Part shown: positions 58,534 to 64,000 of the stretch, piece by piece
How positions within the stretch are numbered: position 1 is the first letter of the stretch
Layout: each line of letters begins with the position of its first letter
NCBI RefSeq assembly: GCF_008123515.1
Contig: NZ_VSSR01000018.1
Coordinates: 1 to 64,000 of the forward strand
Direction: 5' to 3'
Source of the DNA: Bradyrhizobium cytisi
GTDB lineage: Bacteria > Pseudomonadota > Alphaproteobacteria > Rhizobiales > Xanthobacteraceae
Length of the DNA stretch: 64,000 nt
The notes under the pieces: model-generated
Databases searched by the model: none
Told to the model about the DNA's origin: nothing
Seen by the model: only the letters and a program-made list of their open reading frames with translations
Translations under genes and position numbers: made by a program

Positions 58534-58603
58534 AGATAACGACGAACCCGATAAGACGGTGCGGCAACGCACAACACTGATAAATCAGGATTAGGACTGC
58601 TGA

Positions 58604-61282
58604 ATGGTTGATACCAAGACCCCAGACGACAAGAAGCTGAGCGTTCCGAGCAAGACGCTATCGCTCAAGCCGCGCGTCGAAACGGGCACTGTCCGCCAGA
58701 GCTTCAGCCATGGCCGCAGCAAGCAGGTCGTGGTCGAGAAGCGCGGCAAGCGCCGCATCGACGGCAGCCCTGAGCCGCAGGCCCCGACGGTTGTCGCGAA
58801 GCCGGCGCCCGCCGCGCCTGCGCCCGCCCCTTCACGCCCGGCGCCGCCGCGCAACGCCGGCTCCGGCGTGGTGCTGCGTACACTGACCGAGGACGAACGC
58901 TCCGCCCGTGCCAGCGCGCTCGCTGACGCCAAGGTTCGCGAAGTCGAAGAGCGCCGGCAGGCCGAGGAAGAGGCCCAGCGCCGCACGGTTCGCGAGGCCG
59001 CCGAGCGCGCCGAGCGCGACGCCGCCGAATCCCGCCGCAAGGCCGAGGAAGAGCGCCACCGTCACGAGGACGAGGCCAAGCGCAAGGCCGAGACCGAAGC
59101 CAAGAAGCGCTTTGGCGAAGGCGAGCAGCCGGCTGCCGCGCGTCCCGCAGCGGCCACCCCGGCGACCAGCGCTCCGCGCTCCGCGCCGACCACGACGCGA
59201 CCGGGAGCGACGGCGACCACTCGCCCGGCAACGACCACGACGCGACCGGGTATCCCGGCAGCTCGTGCGCCCGGTGTTGCGGCCGGACCGGACGAAGATG
59301 ACGGTCCGCGCCAGATCCGTCGCGGTCCCGGCGGCGCCGCGCGTCCTGTGGTGGCGCCCAAGCCGACCCATAAACCTGGCCCGCAGAAGGAGCGCGGCCG
59401 CCTGACCGTCGTCACGGCGCTCAACGCCGACGAGGTGCGCGAGCGCTCGATCGCCTCGTTCCGCCGCCGCACCCAGCGCCTGAAGGGCCACGTCTCGAAT
59501 GAGCCGAAGGAGAAGCTGATCCGCGAGGTGATCATTCCCGAAGCGATCACCATCCAGGAACTCGCCAACCGCATGGCCGAGCGCGCGGTCGATGTCATTC
59601 GCATGCTGATGAAGCAGGGCGCGATGCACAAGATCACCGACGTGATCGACGCCGACACCGCGCAGCTGATCGCCGAAGAGCTCGGCCATACCGTCAAGCG
59701 TGTCGCCGCGTCCGACGTCGAAGAAGGCCTGTTCGACCAGGTCGACGATTCCTCCGACACCGAGACGCGGTCGCCTGTGGTGACCGTGATGGGCCACGTC
59801 GACCACGGCAAGACCTCGCTGCTCGACGCGCTCCGCCATGCCAACGTGGTGTCCGGCGAAGCCGGCGGCATCACCCAGCACATCGGCGCCTATCAGGTGC
59901 TGTCGCCCGAGAGCGGCAAGAAGATCACCTTCATCGACACGCCCGGCCACGCCGCGTTCACCGCGATGCGCGCCCGCGGCGCCAAGGTCACCGACATCGT
60001 CGTGCTGGTGGTCGCGGCCGATGACGGCGTCATGCCGCAGACCGTCGAAGCCATCAACCACGCCAAGGCGGCGCGGGTGCCGATCATCGTTGCCATCAAC
60101 AAGATCGACAAGCCCGATGCCAGGCCCGAGCGCGTGCGCACCGAGCTGCTCCAGCACGAAGTGCAGGTGGAATCGTTCGGCGGCGACGTCGTCGACGTCG
60201 AAGTGTCCGCCAAGAACAAGACCAATCTCGACAAGCTGCTCGAGATGATCGCGCTCCAGGCCGACATCCTCGACCTGAAGACCAATTCGGAGCGTCCGGC
60301 CGAAGGCACCGTGATCGAGGCCAAGCTCGACCGCGGCCGTGGTCCGGTCGCGACCGTGCTGGTCCAGCGCGGCACGCTCCGGGTCGGCGACATCATCGTC
60401 GCCGGCGCCGAGATGGGTCGCGTCCGCGCGCTGATCTCGGACCAGGGCGAGACGGTGCAGGAAGCCGGTCCGTCGGTGCCGGTCGAGGTGCTCGGCTTCA
60501 ACGGTCCGCCGGAAGCCGGTGATCGTCTCGCGGTGGTCGAGAACGAAGCCCGCGCCCGTCAGGTCACCAGCTACCGCGCGCACCAGAAGCGCGAGAACGC
60601 GGCGGCCTCGATCTCCGGCATGCGCGGCTCGCTCGAGCAGATGATGTCGCAGTTGAAGACGGCGGGTCGCAAGGAATTCCCGCTGATCATCAAGGCCGAC
60701 GTGCAGGGCTCGCTGGAAGCGATCCTCGGCTCGCTGGAAAAGCTCGGCACCGACGAAGTCGCCGCCCGCATCCTGCATGCAGGCGTCGGCGGCATCTCGG
60801 AATCCGACGTGACGCTCGCCGAAGGCTTCAACGCCGCGATCATCGGCTTCTCGGTTCGTGCGAACAAGGAGGCGGCTGCGGCCGCAAAGCGCAACGGCAT
60901 CGAGATCCGCTACTACAACATCATCTACGACCTCGTGGACGACGTGAAGAAGGCGATGAGCGGCCTGCTCGCGCCGACCTTGCGCGAGACCATGCTGGGC
61001 AATGCTTCGATCCTGGAGATCTTCAACATCTCCAAGGTCGGCAAGGTTGCCGGCTGCCGCGTCACCGACGGCACCGTGGAACGCGGCGCCAATGTGCGCC
61101 TGATCCGCGACAACGTCGTCGTGCACGAAGGCAAGCTGTCGACGCTGAAGCGCTTCAAGGACGAAGTGAAGGAAGTCCAGTCCGGTCAGGAATGCGGCAT
61201 GGCCTTCGAAAACTATCACGACATGCGTGCCGGTGACGTGATCGAGTGTTATCGCGTGGAGACGATCCAGCGCTCCCTGTAA
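58604..61282 (+). CDS. infB: translation initiation factor IF-2
   Basis: IF-2 is the GTPase that positions fMet-tRNA on the 30S subunit and promotes 50S joining. The 892-residue product has a long, repetitive N-terminal half with Glu/Arg/Ala-rich coiled coil (residues 95-190) and a Pro/Thr/Ala-rich linker with TTTRPG-like repeats. The GTPase domain carries G1 [15 protein letters not shown]3 DTPGHAAF and G4 NKIDKPDA. The C-terminal domains end LECYRVET-like ([12 protein letters not shown]). It is the fourth gene of the rimP operon. Confidence 0.97.
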   Translation: MVDTKTPDDKKLSVPSKTLSLKPRVETGTVRQSFSHGRSKQVVVEKRGKRRIDGSPEPQAPTVVAKPAPAAPAPAPSRPAPPRNAGSGVVLRTLTEDERSARASALADAKVREVEERRQAEEEAQRRTVREAAERAERDAAESRRKAEEERHRHEDEAKRKAETEAKKRFGEGEQPAAARPAAATPATSAPRSAPTTTRPGATATTRPATTTTRPGIPAARAPGVAAGPDEDDGPRQIRRGPGGAARPVVAPKPTHKPGPQKERGRLTVVTALNADEVRERSIASFRRRTQRLKGHVSNEPKEKLIREVIIPEAITIQELANRMAERAVDVIRMLMKQGAMHKITDVIDADTAQLIAEELGHTVKRVAASDVEEGLFDQVDDSSDTETRSPVVTVMGHVDHGKTSLLDALRHANVVSGEAGGITQHIGAYQVLSPESGKKITFIDTPGHAAFTAMRARGAKVTDIVVLVVAADDGVMPQTVEAINHAKAARVPIIVAINKIDKPDARPERVRTELLQHEVQVESFGGDVVDVEVSAKNKTNLDKLLEMIALQADILDLKTNSERPAEGTVIEAKLDRGRGPVATVLVQRGTLRVGDIIVAGAEMGRVRALISDQGETVQEAGPSVPVEVLGFNGPPEAGDRLAVVENEARARQVTSYRAHQKRENAAASISGMRGSLEQMMSQLKTAGRKEFPLIIKADVQGSLEAILGSLEKLGTDEVAARILHAGVGGISESDVTLAEGFNAAIIGFSVRANKEAAAAAKRNGIEIRYYNIIYDLVDDVKKAMSGLLAPTLRETMLGNASILEIFNISKVGKVAGCRVTDGTVERGANVRLIRDNVVVHEGKLSTLKRFKDEVKEVQSGQECGMAFENYHDMRAGDVIECYRVETIQRSL

Positions 61283-61336
61283 GTCCAAATCTTACCGAAG
61301 CGGCTGGATCTTTTTGAGCTGAAATTGCGGGAGTGA

Positions 61337-61361
61337 GATGGCCGGATTTTTTCCGGCCATC
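61337..61361 (+). other. strong hairpin between infB and rbfA
   Basis: A perfect 10-bp stem GATGGCCGGA / TCCGGCCATC with a TTTTT loop. It resembles half of a type D palindrome (GATGGCCGG...CCGGCCATCCACG). Without a T-run behind it, it is more likely an mRNA-stability or processing element than a terminator. Confidence 0.6.
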
Positions 61362-61438
61362 CACGCCTCATTCGTTCCAACAGGACAAATGACAATGCTC
61401 GTGTCCCAAACGCGGGCAGGACGAGGTGATTTTCGACG

Positions 61439-61870
61439 ATGCCGCGCCATCATCAGAAGAAAAGTTCCGCGCCCGGCGGCTCGCAGCGTCAGCTGCGCGT
61501 CGGCGAGCAGGTTCGCCACGCGATAGCCGAGATTCTGGCGCAAGGCGGTGTGCATGATGCGGACCTCGAAGGTCACATCATCACCGTGCCGGAGGTGCGG
61601 ATGTCGCCCGACCTGAAGCTCGCGACAATCTACGTGATGCCGCTTGGTGGCCGCGACACCGAGCTCGTCATCGCTGCGCTCGATCGCAACAAGAAATTCC
61701 TGCGCGGCGAAGTCGCGCGGCGCGTTAACCTGAAATTTGCACCTGACCTTCGCTTCCGCGTCGACGAGCGATTCGACGAAGCGGAACGGATCGAGAAGCT
61801 TTTGCGAACACCTGCGGTGCAGAAGGACCTGGAACAGGATCCGGACTCGGATCGGGAAGAAAAACAATGA
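61439..61870 (+). CDS. rbfA: ribosome-binding factor A
   Basis: RbfA is a 30S assembly factor with a KH fold that acts on the central pseudoknot of 16S rRNA. The 143-residue product has the start [17 protein letters not shown], the strand-helix [14 protein letters not shown], and [25 protein letters not shown]. The stop overlaps the truB start in ATGA. Confidence 0.95.
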   Translation: MPRHHQKKSSAPGGSQRQLRVGEQVRHAIAEILAQGGVHDADLEGHIITVPEVRMSPDLKLATIYVMPLGGRDTELVIAALDRNKKFLRGEVARRVNLKFAPDLRFRVDERFDEAERIEKLLRTPAVQKDLEQDPDSDREEKQ

Positions 61871-62979
61871 TGATGGACCCGGCTCACGGCACGATCGGCA
61901 GCGAAGAGGTCGACACGCGCGACCTGCAGAAAAATAATTTTGCAGTTGCCGATGCTCAGCCGCATCAGGAAGCGCGTCGCGTCAACAACGATCCGCGCGC
62001 GGGCAAGCAGAAGGGCAACCAGCCCCGCCGCGACCGGCGCGACGTGCACGGCTGGGTCGTGCTCGACAAGCCGATCGGGATGACCTCAACGCAGGCCGTT
62101 GCCGTGCTCAAGCGTCTGTTCAACGCCAAGCGCGCAGGCCACGCCGGCACGCTCGACCCGCTCGCCTCCGGCGGCCTGCCGATCGCGCTCGGCGAAGCCA
62201 CCAAGACGGTTCCCTTCGTCATGGACGGTCGCAAGCGCTACCGCTTCACCGTGTGCTGGGGTGAGGAGCGCGACACGGACGATATCGAAGGCAAGGTCAC
62301 CGCGACCTCGGACCAGCGCCCGACCCGCGAGGCCATCGAAGCCCTGCTGCCCCGCTTCACCGGTGTGATCGAGCAGGTCCCGCCGCGCTATTCGGCGATC
62401 AAGGTCCAGGGCGAGCGGGCCTACGATCTGGCACGCGACGGCGAGGTCGTGGAGCTGGCGCCCCGCCCGGTCGAGATTCACCATTTAGCCCTTGTGGATC
62501 AGCCAGATAGCGATCGGGCCGTGTTCGAGGCCGAGTGTGGCAAGGGAACCTATGTCCGCGCGCTCGCTCGCGACATGGGACGGATTCTCGGCACTTTCGG
62601 CCATATCTGCGCGCTGCGGCGGACCCTGGTCGGCCCGTTTGGCGAAAACGACATGATTCCGCTGGATCAGCTTGAGGCTTTATGCGATAGAGCCGCGTCC
62701 GGCGAGGGAAGCCTCGCCGACGCGCTGATGCCCGTTGAGACCGCGCTGGACGACATCCCGGCACTGGCCGTCACTCGGGCTGATGCGGCAAGGCTCCATC
62801 GGGGCCAGGCCGTTTTGTTGCGCGGACGGGATGCGCCCACTAGTAGCGGCACAGTCTATGTCACGGTAGCAGGCCGTCTTTTGGCGCTTGCTGAAGTTGG
62901 CAATGGCGAAATCATCCCCAAGCGTGTGTTCAACCTGACCGGCTTGACTGCCTCAACCGGTCGCAACGAGAGAAATTGA
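61867..62979 (+). CDS. truB: tRNA pseudouridine(55) synthase
   Basis: TruB isomerises U55 to pseudouridine in the T-arm of tRNA. The 370-residue product has a nonconserved basic N-terminal extension of about 55 residues, then [17 protein letters not shown] and the catalytic motif [21 protein letters not shown] (Asp of TLDP as nucleophile). The PUA-like C-terminal part includes [13 protein letters not shown]. The ATG at 61867 overlaps rbfA by four bases, but later starts near the conserved region cannot be excluded. Confidence 0.96.
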   Translation: MMMDPAHGTIGSEEVDTRDLQKNNFAVADAQPHQEARRVNNDPRAGKQKGNQPRRDRRDVHGWVVLDKPIGMTSTQAVAVLKRLFNAKRAGHAGTLDPLASGGLPIALGEATKTVPFVMDGRKRYRFTVCWGEERDTDDIEGKVTATSDQRPTREAIEALLPRFTGVIEQVPPRYSAIKVQGERAYDLARDGEVVELAPRPVEIHHLALVDQPDSDRAVFEAECGKGTYVRALARDMGRILGTFGHICALRRTLVGPFGENDMIPLDQLEALCDRAASGEGSLADALMPVETALDDIPALAVTRADAARLHRGQAVLLRGRDAPTSSGTVYVTVAGRLLALAEVGNGEIIPKRVFNLTGLTASTGRNERN

Positions 62980-62981
62980 CG

Positions 62982-63251
62982 ATGTCGATTGCCGCAGAAC
63001 GCAAAGCGGAAGTCATCAAGACGAATGCCAACAAGGCCGGCGACACCGGCTCGCCAGAGGTTCAGGTCGCGATCCTGTCGGAACGCATCACCAACCTGAC
63101 CAACCATTTCAAGACCCACGTGAAGGACAACCATTCGCGTCGCGGTCTCTTGAAGCTGGTCTCGACTCGCCGTTCGCTCCTCGACTATCTCAAGAAGCGG
63201 GACGAGGCGCGTTACAAGGCGCTGCTCGAGAAGCACAACATTCGTCGTTAA
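62982..63251 (+). CDS. rpsO: 30S ribosomal protein S15
   Basis: S15 binds 16S rRNA near the central junction and nucleates assembly of the platform. The 89-residue product starts [18 protein letters not shown] and contains [17 protein letters not shown] and [16 protein letters not shown], diagnostic of S15. It starts 2 bases after the truB stop and ends before an intrinsic terminator. The rpsO-pnp order is conserved. Confidence 0.98.
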   Translation: MSIAAERKAEVIKTNANKAGDTGSPEVQVAILSERITNLTNHFKTHVKDNHSRRGLLKLVSTRRSLLDYLKKRDEARYKALLEKHNIRR

Positions 63252-63260
63252 GAGTTCTTG

Positions 63261-63284
63261 CGCGCGCCACCGGCGCGCGTTTTT
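63261..63284 (+). terminator. rho-independent terminator after rpsO
   Basis: A perfect 8-bp stem CGCGCGCC / GGCGCGCG with a 3-base ACC loop runs into TTTTT (63280-63284). It lies 10 bases after the rpsO stop and may partly separate pnp from the upstream operon. Confidence 0.85.
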
Positions 63285-63524
63285 GCGCGTGATTTCGAGC
63301 GAAAGCGCTTATTTCAAGGTTTTTGATCGAGGCTCACGCGTACGTCCGGTGCGGGCCAATGCTGCTTCGCATCGGGGCATGATGAACGAAGACCGCGGTC
63401 CGGTGTTCGCGAGCGTGCCGACTGACAGTCCAGCAGCAATCCGGCGGCTGGGCGCAACGGGCAAGGTGCCCGTATGACCCGAAAGGATGGACGCCATCCG
63501 ACATCCGAAAACCATGGCAGGATC

Positions 63525-63561
63525 GCAGGACGCTGATCGCCCGCTCCGATCAGCGTCCTGC
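63525..63561 (+). promoter_or_regulatory. perfect 15-bp hairpin in the pnp leader
   Basis: GCAGGACGCTGATCG at 63525-63539 pairs exactly with CGATCAGCGTCCTGC at 63547-63561 around a CCCGCTC loop. It lies 66 bases before the pnp start and is followed by a T-rich stretch. In E. coli the pnp leader hairpin is cut by RNase III and used by PNPase for autoregulation; a similar role is inferred here. A second small hairpin, GGATGG-ACG-CCATCC, lies at 63485-63499. Confidence 0.75.
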
Positions 63562-63627
63562 AATCTTGACATGGTTTTTGTTTTTCGAGCCGTCCCTTCT
63601 TTCGAGAACCCATGAAAGAAGACCTCT

Positions 63628-64000
63628 ATGTTCAATAAGCATTCCGTCGAGATCGACTGGGGCGGACGCCCTCTCAAGCTCGAAACCGGCAAGATCGCAC
63701 GCCAGGCCGACGGCGCCGTCGTCGCCACCTATGGCGAGACCGTGGTGCTCGCCACCGTCGTCGCCGCGAAGTCGCCGCGTGAAGGCGTCGACTTCCTGCC
63801 GCTGACCGTCGACTACCAGGAAAAGACCTACGCAGCGGGCCGCATTCCCGGCGGCTATTTCAAGCGCGAGGGCCGTCCGACCGAGAAGGAGACGCTGGTC
63901 TCCCGCCTGATCGACCGTCCGATCCGTCCGCTGTTCGTCGACGGCTGGCGCAACGAGACCCAGGTGATCGTCACCGTGCTGTCGCACGATATGGAGAACG
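63628..64000 (+). CDS. pnp: polyribonucleotide nucleotidyltransferase (partial, start)
   Basis: The first 124 codons of PNPase, the 3-prime-to-5-prime phosphorolytic exonuclease of the degradosome. Recognisable parts are [37 protein letters not shown], and [20 protein letters not shown], with [10 protein letters not shown] in the first RNase PH domain. The gene runs beyond the window. It lies 376 bases after rpsO behind a leader with strong hairpins. Confidence 0.97.
   Translation, partial: MFNKHSVEIDWGGRPLKLETGKIARQADGAVVATYGETVVLATVVAAKSPREGVDFLPLTVDYQEKTYAAGRIPGGYFKREGRPTEKETLVSRLIDRPIRPLFVDGWRNETQVIVTVLSHDMEN

Noticed and set aside
58832..61288. Long open frame antisense to infB
   Set aside because: Same reason: shadow of a GC-rich gene with strong third-position bias.

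Overview
The window is a chromosomal core segment of an alphaproteobacterium. Everything points to the Rhizobiales and most likely Bradyrhizobium: high GC, rpsT-dnaA-dnaN-recF-gyrB replication genes, the nusA-infB operon in alphaproteobacterial order, a Mur/Fur-type regulator of rhizobial type, and many short palindromic intergenic repeats. This is inferred from protein character and gene order; no database search was made. About 60 protein-coding genes are supported. I see no rRNA, tRNA, CRISPR array, complete insertion sequence or prophage.

Layout. 1-5.0 kb: metabolic and hypothetical genes (alpha/beta hydrolase, a dienelactone hydrolase broken by a TAA codon, a polysaccharide-export lipoprotein, msrA). 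5.2-14.5 kb: replication block. rpsT is followed by a 1.27 kb gene-poor stretch rich in GANTC sites with a perfect DnaA box, then dnaA, dnaN, recF, a secreted protein of unknown role and gyrB. 14.7-18.4 kb: accessory-looking insert with a LysR regulator, a chemoreceptor remnant and a TadG/TadE pair. 18.8-37.6 kb: a murA whose active-site Cys is replaced by Asp, then MATE, VOC, FUSC and MmgE/PrpD proteins, two serine hydrolases, a membrane AraC regulator, pirin, purC, a SulP-STAS-cNMP fusion, a succinate-semialdehyde dehydrogenase and an acyl-CoA synthetase. 37.8-45.5 kb: PfkB kinase, murJ, trpS, a universal stress protein, an Nfu Fe-S protein, tsaB-rimI, a Fur-family regulator and a HAD phosphatase. 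45.6-54.0 kb: miaB-phoH-ybeY-corC-lnt-XRE, then an M20 peptidase and trmB. 55.4-64.0 kb: rimP-nusA-ylxR-infB-rbfA-truB-rpsO-pnp, with a hairpin and T-run before rimP and a perfect 15-bp hairpin before pnp.

Functionally most of the window is housekeeping: replication initiation and topology, tRNA modification and charging, ribosome maturation, transcription-translation coupling and RNA decay. No clearly new multi-gene system is visible. The points most worth checking are the DnaA-box/GANTC region before dnaA, the Asp-type MurA, the pirin gene with an apparent ATC start, the interrupted dienelactone hydrolase, the insert between gyrB and murA, and the dense families of intergenic palindromes.
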